From contig JBAYSY010000057.1 of NCBI GenBank assembly GCA_041675885.1, forward strand, positions 1 to 14,915: a DNA stretch of 14,915 bases, written 5' to 3'. This DNA is from JBAYSY01 sp041675885 (GTDB taxonomy: Bacteria > Pseudomonadota > Alphaproteobacteria > Rhodobacterales > Rhodobacteraceae). Shown piece by piece: positions 7,880 through 13,880 of this stretch. Position 1 is the first letter of the stretch; the number at the start of each line of letters is the position of its first letter. The notes under the pieces are model-generated. The model saw only the letters and a program-made list of their open reading frames with translations, did not search any database and was not told the DNA's origin. The translations under genes and the position numbers were made by a program.

Positions 7880-7909
7880 GTAGGGTGCGCTTCAGCGCAC
7901 CGCCCCCGG
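7880..7909. repeat. REP-like palindromic repeat, copy 1
   Basis: A 30-nt sequence starting GTAGGGTGCGC and ending GCCCCCGG, identical to copy 2 at 8151-8180. Its core GGTGCGC-TTCA-GCGCACC (7884-7901) is a 7-bp perfect hairpin. Similarity extends upstream: GGGCAAGGAAGAAGG at about 7837 corresponds to GGGCAAGAGGAGAAGG at about 8113, so the imperfect direct-repeat unit is around 70 nt. A separate 15-nt module, GGCCCCGCAGGATGC, precedes this copy (7862-7876) but follows copy 2 (8179-8193). Confidence 0.85.
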
Positions 7910-7930
7910 GTTGGTTCCTTGCGAAACAGA

Positions 7931-8090
7931 GGGCAGCGGCCGACCGCGGGTGGCCGCTGCAACGATTGAGGTCTGGCAGTTTATGGCGCCGGATACCCCC
8001 AACGTCTGTGCATGTTGAAACGTTGCAATAGCGGCCGCCGTCGTGCCGAAGGCACGCCTTCGGCGTGACGCGGGCGGTCGGCCGCTGCCC
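7931..8090. repeat. Large imperfect palindrome, possible MITE or IS remnant
   Basis: Outer arms are a perfect 17-bp inverted repeat: GGGCAGCGGCCGACCGC at 7931-7947 and its reverse complement at 8074-8090. A second, inner pair follows: GGCCGCTGCAACG (7952-7964) against CGTTGCA-ATA-GCGGCC (8021-8036), complementary apart from a 3-nt insertion. The right arm also carries an 8-bp hairpin GCCGAAGG-CACG-CCTTCGGC (8045-8064). There is no ORF inside. The nested arms suggest a miniature inverted-repeat element or a folded RNA; no target-site duplication was identified with confidence. Confidence 0.6.
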
Positions 8091-8150
8091 GGGCCGCTTC
8101 GCGGCTGTTCCGGGCAAGAGGAGAAGGTATCCCTACCCCGCGCCCGCCCC

Positions 8151-8180
8151 GTAGGGTGCGCTTCAGCGCACCGCCCCCGG
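8151..8180. repeat. REP-like palindromic repeat, copy 2
   Basis: Identical over 30 nt to copy 1 at 7880-7909; hairpin core at 8155-8172. It sits 24 nt beyond the stop codon of the minus-strand MFS gene, the usual position of repetitive extragenic palindromes, where it could stabilise or terminate that transcript. Confidence 0.85.
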
Positions 8181-8203
8181 CCCCGCAGGATGCAACCCGC
8201 CCC

Positions 8204-9424
8204 CTACTCGTCGCGGTTCCGGCCCAGCAGGCGGCCGATCAGGAAGGAGGTGCGCGGCATATAGGTGTAGCCCGTGCGCTCGGATGGCGTCGGGCGGGCG
8301 CGCGAGCGGGCAAGACCGAACACCACCAGCGCCAGATGCGCCACCGCGAGAAAGGCGAACATCGCCCAGGGCCCCGCCACCGCGATCAGCACCGAGGCGA
8401 TCAGCGGGCTGGCGATCGCGCCCACCGCGTAAAGGAACATCAGCGCGGCCGAAAGTTCCACCCGCTCGTGGTTTTCGGCGAAGTCATGGGCATGGGCGGC
8501 CGAGACCGAATAGATCGGAAAGGTGGTGAACCCGAAGAACGCCGCCGCCGCGAACACCGCCGCCACCCCCATTCCCTGGCTCGCCACCGTCAGCCCGCAG
8601 GCCGCGACCGAAGCGACCGACAGCCAGATCAGCACGCCCCGGCGGTCGAACTTGTCGGCCAGCCAGCCGACGGGGATCTGCGCCACCCCGCCCCCCAGCA
8701 CATAGGCGGCAAGGAACAGCGCGATCAGTTCCGGTCCCAGCCCCACGGCGATGCCGTAAAGCGGCCCGACCATGCGGAAGGCGGCACTGGTCACGCCCGA
8801 AACCACCACCCCCGCCGCCGCCAGCGGCGAGCGCGCCCAGGCCAGCCGGGGCCGCAGCCGGGGCGCCGTGCCGGTCTCGGGCGCCGTGGCCTTGCTCAGC
8901 ACCAGCGGGAACAGCGCCGCGCAACAGATCAGCGCCAGGATGTTGTAGGAGGCATAGGTGGCGGGCTCCAGCACCCCGATCAGCAGTTGCGCGCCCAGGC
9001 TGCCGCCCATGTCCACCAGCCGGTAGACCCCCATCGCCCGGCCCCGGGTGGCATTGGTGACCTTGGATTGCAGCCAGGCCTCGATGATCGTGTAACAGCC
9101 CGCGACCGAAAGCCCGGTCGCCACCCGCATCAGCGCCCAGGCGAAGGGATCGGTCACCAGCATATGCGCCATGATGCCGATGGTGCCCGCGGCGGTGAAG
9201 GCGGCGAAGGCGCGGGAATGGCCGACCTCGCCCATCAGCCGGGGCGCCCACCAGCAGCCGATGAAAAAGCCGAGGAAATGCGCCGAGCCGAGAACCCCGA
9301 TCGACGCTTCGGAAAACCCCAGCGCCACCCCCGACAGCGCATCGAGCGGCGCCACCCCCCCGAGGCCAAGCTGCAACAGCACGACGGACAGAAACAGGGC
9401 GGTAAAGGTAATCAGAAGACGCAT
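8204..9424 (-). CDS. YcaD-like MFS transporter
   Basis: Encodes 406 residues with about 12 predicted membrane segments. Recognisable blocks are LLQLGLGGVAPLDALSG at 16-32, IGVLGSAHFLGFFIGCWWAPRLM at 42-64, GHSRAFAAF at 68-76, AGCYTIIEAWLQSKVTN in TM4-5, and a second-half motif A, VGWLADKFDRRGVL. This set is typical of the YcaD/TC.MFS branch common in Rhodobacteraceae, whose substrates are unknown. The C-terminus is a cytosolic basic tail with GRNRDE. The first in-frame ATG is at 9422-9424; the Shine-Dalgarno is poor, and no better in-frame start is seen upstream. It is monocistronic: 479 bp of repeat-bearing spacer separate it from metG. Confidence 0.85.
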   Translation of the reverse strand: MRLLITFTALFLSVVLLQLGLGGVAPLDALSGVALGFSEASIGVLGSAHFLGFFIGCWWAPRLMGEVGHSRAFAAFTAAGTIGIMAHMLVTDPFAWALMRVATGLSVAGCYTIIEAWLQSKVTNATRGRAMGVYRLVDMGGSLGAQLLIGVLEPATYASYNILALICCAALFPLVLSKATAPETGTAPRLRPRLAWARSPLAAAGVVVSGVTSAAFRMVGPLYGIAVGLGPELIALFLAAYVLGGGVAQIPVGWLADKFDRRGVLIWLSVASVAACGLTVASQGMGVAAVFAAAAFFGFTTFPIYSVSAAHAHDFAENHERVELSAALMFLYAVGAIASPLIASVLIAVAGPWAMFAFLAVAHLALVVFGLARSRARPTPSERTGYTYMPRTSFLIGRLLGRNRDE

Positions 9425-9614
9425 GGCGGCCCACAGCGGAATTCGGCCCACCTGACCCGGTTTCACGGCCGGGGTCCAGCCCGTTTGCGACACCGCCGCC
9501 GCTCCCGGCCGTTTGCGGGGTTTTCCCGCCGCGCAGCCCTTGCCCGTGCCGCGCTTCAGGCTATTGTTTTCCGCAATTGCGAAGGGGGTGCCTGTCTTGC
9601 ATATTGGCCGACAT

Positions 9615-9657
9615 GGCTGCCCGGCGACACGTGGCGCGCCTTGATTCCGGGCGAGAG
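9615..9657. repeat. Dispersed intergenic repeat, copy A
   Basis: A 43-nt segment beginning GGCTGCCCGGCG and containing GCGCGCCTTG and TTCCGGGC. It aligns to 11855-11896 with about five mismatches and one gap. Both copies are in spacers and in the same orientation. Confidence 0.6.
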
Positions 9658-9739
9658 TTGCGCTCCGGATGCCCTGCCCCTTGCCGCCCAACACGGTCAG
9701 CGGACACCGCCATTGCGAACCGGAAAAATCTGTCAACTT

Positions 9740-9754
9740 GTTCTGAAACTGTTC
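9740..9754 (+). promoter_or_regulatory. Candidate LexA (SOS) box
   Basis: GTTC-TGAAACT-GTTC is an exact match to the direct-repeat LexA operator GTTC-N7-GTTC described for alphaproteobacteria. It lies 32 nt upstream of the start codon of the Cys-rich lipoprotein gene, where a repressor would cover the promoter. No convincing -35/-10 pair is visible around it. One such match by chance in a window this size is not very improbable; the position is what supports it. Confidence 0.45.
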
Positions 9755-9785
9755 CAGGGTCGGCCAACGGAAGAGAGGACACGCG

Positions 9786-10154
9786 ATGCAACCGATGACG
9801 CCGGGCGGTACGGGAATCGCCGTGCGCCGCGCCCTCGGCCCCCTGCTGGTCCTGCTGCTGCTCGCCTCCTGCCACGAGGCGCCGGAACCCGCGCTGGACC
9901 CGGTAGGCCCGGCCCGGATCGAGGCGCTGCGCCAGCAATGCGAGCGCGGCGGAGGCAGCTTCACCCCCGGCCGGGCCGGGCTGATGGCCTGCCTGCACCA
10001 GACCCGCGACGCCGGAAAGCAATGCCGCCGCGCCGGCGACTGCGAGGGCGAATGTCTGGCCCGCAGCGGCACCTGCGCGCCGATACGGCCGCTGCTGGGC
10101 TGCCAGGAGGTTCTGACCGAAACCGGCGCAAGGCTGACCCAATGTATCGAATAG
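9786..10154 (+). CDS. Cys-rich small lipoprotein, function unknown
   Basis: Encodes 122 residues. An N-terminal signal peptide (basic VRR at 13-15, hydrophobic core LGPLLVLLLL) ends in a lipobox LASC, with lipidated C29, so the mature protein is a membrane-anchored periplasmic lipoprotein. The mature part has eight further cysteines (52, 69, 80, 86, 90, 97, 106, 120), an even number suggesting four disulfides; the segment KQCRRAGDCEGECLARSGTC is the densest. I do not recognise a named family. The ATG at 9786 has AGAGG 7 nt upstream. Its 3' end overlaps the lipocalin gene by 13 nt in another frame, implying co-transcription and coupled translation. A LexA-like box precedes it. Confidence 0.75.
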   Translation: MQPMTPGGTGIAVRRALGPLLVLLLLASCHEAPEPALDPVGPARIEALRQQCERGGGSFTPGRAGLMACLHQTRDAGKQCRRAGDCEGECLARSGTCAPIRPLLGCQEVLTETGARLTQCIE

Positions 10155-10618
10155 CCGCCCCCGCTGCTCTCGCCGCGGCTCTGGCGCTGACCGCCTGCGC
10201 CCCGCATGACGGACCGGCCCGCGACACCTCGGTGCCGATGCATTCGCTGGCCGATTACGGCCCGGCGCGGCTGGCGGGCACATGGCACCCGGTCGCGGGC
10301 ACGGCGGGCTGCCGCGCCGCCGGGCCGGTGCGCTTCGCCGAATCGGGCGGGCGGCTGGTGGCCGAAGGCACGCTCTGCGGCGCGCGGCTGCGCGGCCCGG
10401 TGGCCTTCACCGCGCCGGGCCGGTTCAGCGCCGCGCCGATCAGCGAGCCGCTCTGGGTGCTCTGGGCCGATGCCGACGACCGGACGCTGGTGCTGGGCAC
10501 GCCATCGGGCCGGATCGGCGCGATCCTCGACCGCTCGCCCCGGCCCTCACCCGACCGGATGCGGGCGGCGCAGGAGATCCTCGCCTGGAACGGCTACACC
10601 CCCGGCGCGGTGGACTGA
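10142..10618 (+). CDS. Blc-like lipocalin lipoprotein
   Basis: Encodes 158 residues. The signal peptide ends in lipobox LTAC, with C19 lipidated. The lipocalin opening motif is at 44-49 (LAGTWHP, with G46 and W48 as the conserved G-x-W), and the late strands read SEPLWVLWADADDRTLVLGTPSG (101-123), the counterpart of the YWVL...Y.wa.vg block of bacterial lipocalins. The end, QEILAWNGYTPGAV, matches the C-terminal helix of the family. C57 and C79 could form a disulfide. Bacterial lipocalins of this type are envelope lipoproteins binding lipids or lysophospholipids and are linked to membrane stress. It is shorter than E. coli Blc (177 residues), mainly through tighter loops. The start overlaps the upstream gene by 13 nt. 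It converges with the XRE regulator, with only 5 nt between stop codons. Confidence 0.78.
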   Translation: MYRIAAPAALAAALALTACAPHDGPARDTSVPMHSLADYGPARLAGTWHPVAGTAGCRAAGPVRFAESGGRLVAEGTLCGARLRGPVAFTAPGRFSAAPISEPLWVLWADADDRTLVLGTPSGRIGAILDRSPRPSPDRMRAAQEILAWNGYTPGAVD

Positions 10619-10623
10619 ACCGC

Positions 10624-11481
10624 TCACAGCGCCGCCCGCAGCCCCTCCAGATGCGCGGGCATGTCGCGCGCCGCCACCGCCGCCTCGCGCAGCAGCATGT
10701 CGAAGTGGCGGGTGAAGCCCTCGACCCGCGCGGTATCGCGGAACGCCAGATAGTGCTGCCCGAGATAGAGCACCGCCAGGAGCGGCCCGAACACCGTGAC
10801 CGGCGCCGAGAACACCCGCCGCGCGTCGAACAGATAGACCCGCAGGCCCGGATACAGCGTCCGGGTCAGTTCGATCAGCCGGTCGAGCTGTTCGGCCCGC
10901 ACCGCGCGCGGCAGGCCCTCGTAATAGCCCTCCGCCGCCGCAAAGGCCGCGATCTCGTGCAGCGGAAAGGCGATCTCGTAATCCGAGCGGGTGTCGCGGA
11001 TCAGCCGCAGCCGGTCCTCGGACGCGCCGATCGCCTGTTCGGCGGTGCGCCCCAGATGCGGCGCATATTCCCAGCGCAGCATCTCCCGGGTCTTGAGCAT
11101 GTCCGGCAGCGTCGCGGGCACATGGCGGATCTTGTAGCCCGCCGCCTCGCGGTGCCAGGCGAGGATCGTCTCATCGACCAGCGCCCGCGGCGCCTCGGTC
11201 ATGCTGAGCGAAGCCGCGAGCAGTTCCGCCGTCCGCTCCGGCCGCCCGGCCAGCCCCAGCAGCCAGTCGGCGCTGACCCCGAGCGCTGCGGCACATTCCG
11301 CCGCGACATGGACATTGGGCAGCCGCCCCCCCTCGTCCCCCAGCAGTTGCGAGACGGTGGAGCGGTCCACCCCCACCCGGCGGGCCAGCGCGCTGCGGCT
11401 GACCCCGGCCTCCTGCATGGCGGCGGCGAGGCGCTGGCGGAACAGCGCGGCACGGTCGCGTTTGTCGAATTTTATCTGCAT
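10624..11481 (-). CDS. XRE-family regulator with C-terminal sensor-like region
   Basis: Encodes 285 residues. A Cro/C1-type helix-turn-helix occupies about 12-78: SRSALARRVGVDRSTVSQLL (28-47) is the HTH, and ALGVSADWLLGLAGRP (67-81) the helix that closes such domains. The remaining 200 residues are helical with VPATLPDMLKTREMLRW (121-137), then DRLRLIRDTRSDYEI, EQLDRLIEL, and a late beta-rich part YPGLRVYLFDARRVFSAP. The layout resembles actinobacterial HTH regulators with a DUF5753-like domain (LLQT block, then QL..L), but the resemblance is by eye only. The ligand or signal is unknown. It is divergent from the DUF2061 gene. No Shine-Dalgarno precedes the ATG, and a -10-like TATTAT lies so close that the mRNA may be leaderless. 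Confidence 0.8.
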   Translation of the reverse strand: MQIKFDKRDRAALFRQRLAAAMQEAGVSRSALARRVGVDRSTVSQLLGDEGGRLPNVHVAAECAAALGVSADWLLGLAGRPERTAELLAASLSMTEAPRALVDETILAWHREAAGYKIRHVPATLPDMLKTREMLRWEYAPHLGRTAEQAIGASEDRLRLIRDTRSDYEIAFPLHEIAAFAAAEGYYEGLPRAVRAEQLDRLIELTRTLYPGLRVYLFDARRVFSAPVTVFGPLLAVLYLGQHYLAFRDTARVEGFTRHFDMLLREAAVAARDMPAHLEGLRAAL

Positions 11482-11487
11482 TGTTTT

Positions 11488-11493
11488 ATAATA
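11488..11493 (-). promoter_or_regulatory. -10 element of the XRE regulator gene, probable leaderless start
   Basis: On the minus strand TATTAT (5/6 match to TATAAT) ends 6 nt before the ATG at 11481, so the predicted start of transcription coincides with the start codon. The surrounding 11482-11530 is the most A/T-rich stretch of this part. A direct repeat GTTGC-N6-GTTGC (11502-11517, plus strand) lies upstream and could be a regulator site. No good -35 is visible. Confidence 0.4.
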
Positions 11494-11564
11494 TCATCAC
11501 GGTTGCAGAAATGTTGCGCATATTCAGAATACCAAACATCCCGGCCCCAGGCTAGCTGTAGGCC

Positions 11565-11804
11565 ATGGCCCGCACCCCCCCCGCATATCCCGCCGAAAGC
11601 CGCCGCCGCACCCTGGTCAAGGCCCTGTTGTGGCAGGGGATCGGCCTTCTGTCGATGACGCTGATCGGCTGGGCGATGACCGGCTCGGTGGCGCTGGGCG
11701 GCAGCCTCGCCGCCATCAACATGGCACTCGGATTCGTGACCTATGTGTTCTACGAACGGTTCTGGGCAAGGGTGCGCTGGGGGATCGACGGAAGCGGGCG
11801 GTGA
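11565..11804 (+). CDS. DUF2061-family small membrane protein
   Basis: Encodes 79 residues. A basic N-terminus (ESRRRTLVKALLWQ, 11-24) leads into two hydrophobic helices (about 24-42 and 46-65) and a C-terminal YERFWARVRW. This pattern (R-x-LVKAxxW..., TG...GG..A..., Y..ERxWxxIxW) is the DUF2061 signature, a small two-helix inner-membrane family of unknown function that in some bacteria is fused or linked to sulfate-assimilation genes. No such genes are seen here. The SD is poor (GTAGG about 3 nt before the ATG). It is divergent from the XRE regulator with an 83-bp shared spacer, so regulation by that protein is possible but not shown. Confidence 0.82.
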   Translation: MARTPPAYPAESRRRTLVKALLWQGIGLLSMTLIGWAMTGSVALGGSLAAINMALGFVTYVFYERFWARVRWGIDGSGR

Positions 11805-11854
11805 GCCTGCGGCTTGCGGTCCGGCAGGCATGGAGGCCAGGCTTTCGCATGCCC

Positions 11855-11896
11855 GGCTGCCCGGCGGCACTTGCGCGCCTTGCTTCCGGGCAAGGG
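11855..11896. repeat. Dispersed intergenic repeat, copy B
   Basis: A 42-nt counterpart of 9615-9657, in the 129-bp spacer between the DUF2061 gene and the LysR gene. It continues into CAAGGGAAAGGGGG, which resembles the GGGCAAG-GA-rich part of the 70-nt direct repeats near metG, hinting at one mosaic repeat family. No gene lies in this spacer. Confidence 0.6.
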
Positions 11897-11933
11897 AAAG
11901 GGGGCACGCTTCGGCGCGGCGGCACCCGTCCGC

Positions 11934-12824
11934 TCAACCCGGCGGAAAGCGGCGGGCGACGAAATCGACGAAACTGCCCAGCTTGCGGGTCCGGCGCCGG
12001 TCGGGGGCGGTCAGGACATGCATCGGGCGGGCCGCATGGCGCCATTCGGGCAGCAGCGGCACCAGCACCCCCCGGGAAAGATCGCCCTCCAGCAGGATGC
12101 GCGGTTGCAGGATGATCCCCAGCCCCCCGAGCGCCGCCATGCGCAGGGCGTGGCCCATGTTCGAGATCAGCGGGCCCTGCACCGTGACCGTCTCTGCCCT
12201 GCCGTCCGGGCCCTCGAACTCCCATTGATCGCGCGGCATCCAATAGGCATAGCCAAGACAGTCATGTGTGGCCAGATCCGCCGGAACCTGCGGTATTTCA
12301 CGCTTCGCCAAATACTCGGGGGCCGCGCACAGCACCATCTCATAGGGCCGGATCGCGCGGGCGCGCAGCGTGCTGTCCGAAAGCGCGCCGATGCGGATCA
12401 CCGCGTCGAACCCTTCATCCACCAGATCGACCATCCGGTCGGTGATGGTCAGTTCGACCGAGACCTCGGGATGGGCGCGCAGGTAATCGGGCAGCGCCCG
12501 CGCAAGGCTGGTCGAGCCGAAAGTGACCGGCGCGTTCACCCGCAACAATCCGCGCGGCGCCTGCTGGCTTTCGGCGGCTAGGTTCTCGGCCGCCTCGACA
12601 TCGGCGAGGATGGCGCGGCAGCGGTCCAGAAACCCGGTGCCGACATCGGTCAGGCTCTGGCGTCTTGTGGTGCGGCGGATCAGCGTGACCTGCAAGCGTT
12701 CCTCCAGCACACGGATATGTTTGGCGACCATTGCCGGCGAAAGCCCCATACTGCGGGCCGCCGCCGCGAAAGAGCCAAGCTCGGCCACCCGGACAAAGAC
12801 CTGCATACTGGTCAGCCGGTCCAT
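11934..12824 (-). CDS. LysR-family transcriptional regulator
   Basis: Encodes 296 residues, normal for LTTRs. The N-terminal winged HTH (about 1-60) has the classic MQVFVRVAELGSFAAAAR...LSPAMVAKHIRVLEERL, and R50-R51-T52-T53-R54 and SLTDVG complete the wing. The effector domain begins with RGLLRVNAPVTFG (about 90-102), the form seen in the CrgA/AaeR-like subgroup that often controls neighbouring oxidoreductase genes. The ATG at 12822-12824 is preferred over a longer in-frame start at 12908 because homology begins at MDRLTSMQVF and GGGGGTG lies upstream as a Shine-Dalgarno. Divergent from the AKR-SDR operon, with a 101-bp AT-rich shared promoter region; by family habit it likely regulates that operon and itself. 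The inducer is unknown. Confidence 0.92.
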   Translation of the reverse strand: MDRLTSMQVFVRVAELGSFAAAARSMGLSPAMVAKHIRVLEERLQVTLIRRTTRRQSLTDVGTGFLDRCRAILADVEAAENLAAESQQAPRGLLRVNAPVTFGSTSLARALPDYLRAHPEVSVELTITDRMVDLVDEGFDAVIRIGALSDSTLRARAIRPYEMVLCAAPEYLAKREIPQVPADLATHDCLGYAYWMPRDQWEFEGPDGRAETVTVQGPLISNMGHALRMAALGGLGIILQPRILLEGDLSRGVLVPLLPEWRHAARPMHVLTAPDRRRTRKLGSFVDFVARRFPPG

Positions 12825-12864
12825 GATTGAACACCCCCGGTTTTGGATAAAGCAACAAAACCGC

Positions 12865-12895
12865 CATTTAACCTTAATATCAAGGCAATTAAATG
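12865..12895. promoter_or_regulatory. Dyad in the divergent LysR/AKR promoter region
   Basis: Nested inverted repeat: outer CATTTAA (12865-12871) / TTAAATG (12889-12895), inner CCTT-AATATC-AAGG (12872-12885), slightly off-centre. It lies in an AT-rich spacer that contrasts with the GC-rich genes on both sides. A plausible plus-strand -35/-10 pair is TTGGAT (12843-12848) with TTTAAC (12867-12872, 18-nt spacing), which the dyad would overlap. It does not give an exact symmetric T-N11-A, so the operator assignment to the adjacent LysR protein is inferred from position. Confidence 0.45.
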
Positions 12896-12925
12896 TCATC
12901 CCAGACACAGAGACAGGAGCGAACC

Positions 12926-13873
12926 ATGACGAAACGTGTTCTGGGCGGATCGGGGATCTCGATCTCGCCGCTGGTCTTCGGCGGCAACGTCTTCGGCTGG
13001 ACGGCGGACAAGGCGCGGTCCTTCGCGCTTCTCGACCGCTTTTCCGAAGCGGGTTTCGAGACCATCGACAGCGCCGACATCTATTCCAACTGGGTGCCGG
13101 GCAACAGCGGCGGTGATTCCGAGAAAATCATCGGCGAATGGATGAAGGCGCGCGGCAACCGCGACAAGGTGGTGGTGATCACCAAGGCCGGGATGAAGAT
13201 GGCGGATGGCGAGGGCCTTTCCCCCGCCTGGATCGAGCGTTCGGTCGATGATTCGCTGCGCCGGTTGCAGACCGACCGGATCGACCTTTATTTCTCGCAT
13301 ATCTTCGACGGGACCGTCCCGGTCGAGGAGACGCTGGCCACCTATGACCGGCTGATCAAGGCGGGCAAGATCGGTGCGATCGGCGCCTCGAACCATTCGG
13401 CCGAACAGCTTGGCCAGGCGCTGAAGGCCGCCACCGACAACGGCCTGCCGCGCTACGAGGTGCTGCAACCGCAATACAACCTTTACGACCGCGACAGCTA
13501 TGACGGCGCGCTGCGCGACCTGGCGATTTCGGAAGGGATCGGGGTCATCACCTATTACAGCCTCGCCAGCGGCTTCCTCTCGGGCAAGTACCGCAGCGCC
13601 GATGACTTCGGCAAAAGCCCGCGCGGCGGCGGCATCGGCGGCTATCTGAACGAACGCGGGTTGCGCATCCTCGCGGCGCTGGACGAGGCGGCGGCGGCGC
13701 ATCAGGCGACCCCGGCCGAGGTGGCGCTGGCCTGGCTGATCGCGCGCGAAGGGGTGACCGCGCCGATCGCCAGCGCGACCAGCATCGAACAGCTCGAAAG
13801 CCTGATCCGTTCGACGAAACTCACCCTGTCCGCCGAGGACATCGCACGGCTCGACACCGCCAGCGCGGCATGA
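12926..13873 (+). CDS. Aldo/keto reductase
   Basis: Encodes 315 residues, a TIM-barrel NAD(P)H-dependent oxidoreductase. The catalytic tetrad is visible: D48 and Y53 (FETIDSADIYS), K87 (VVVITKAG) and H125 (LYFSHIFDG). IGASNHSAEQL and VLQPQYNLYDR are the usual mid-barrel blocks, and the C-terminal IASATSIEQLESL is the NADP-phosphate-binding loop. It belongs to the monomeric AKR group related to YajO/Tas rather than the beta-subunit type. The ATG at 12926 has AGGAG 6 nt upstream; an in-frame extension to 12893 lacks an SD. It is the first gene of an operon with the SDR 7 nt downstream, divergent from a LysR gene; the pair presumably acts on one carbonyl or alcohol substrate, not identifiable from sequence. 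Confidence 0.93.
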   Translation: MTKRVLGGSGISISPLVFGGNVFGWTADKARSFALLDRFSEAGFETIDSADIYSNWVPGNSGGDSEKIIGEWMKARGNRDKVVVITKAGMKMADGEGLSPAWIERSVDDSLRRLQTDRIDLYFSHIFDGTVPVEETLATYDRLIKAGKIGAIGASNHSAEQLGQALKAATDNGLPRYEVLQPQYNLYDRDSYDGALRDLAISEGIGVITYYSLASGFLSGKYRSADDFGKSPRGGGIGGYLNERGLRILAALDEAAAAHQATPAEVALAWLIAREGVTAPIASATSIEQLESLIRSTKLTLSAEDIARLDTASAA

Positions 13874-13880
13874 GGAGACG

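Larger units (their letters stand above)
7725..8203. other. Repeat-rich spacer between metG and an MFS gene
   Basis: No gene is supported in these 479 bp. Contents: a 9-bp hairpin (7791-7811, CCGAGGGCC / GGCCCTTGG) just upstream of metG; two copies of a REP-like palindrome in direct orientation (7880-7909, 8151-8180); and between them a large imperfect palindrome (7931-8090). The short segment near 7961-8030 is noticeably less GC-rich than the surroundings. The individual elements are listed separately. Confidence 0.75.
9425..9785. other. Divergent spacer between MFS gene and lipoprotein operon
   Basis: A 361-bp spacer with no supportable gene. It contains a perfect 10-bp palindrome CGCAATTGCG (9572-9581) flanked by short A/T-rich sequence (promoter-like, no clear -10/-35 pair), a copy of a dispersed repeat (9615-9657), and the LexA-like box at 9740-9754 close to the downstream gene. 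Confidence 0.6.

Noticed and set aside
7725..8117. Extended N-terminus of MetRS
   Set aside because: The frame stays open upstream, but the added sequence comes from repeats and lacks similarity to MetRS, which begins at MARHLITSAIPY.
7880..8180. Two spaced identical repeats as a possible CRISPR array
   Set aside because: Only two copies 271 nt apart, with a palindrome rather than a spacer between them, and no cas genes.
8156..10618. Very long open frame on the plus strand across the YcaD-like MFS gene
   Set aside because: It is antisense to a clear 12-TM carrier, is rich in Arg/His/Gln/Gly low-complexity peptide, and only its last part (from 10142) is the real lipocalin gene. Long antisense frames are expected at this GC content.
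12825..12908. Longer LysR start at 12908
   Set aside because: The added residues have no LTTR similarity and would cover the AT-rich divergent promoter.
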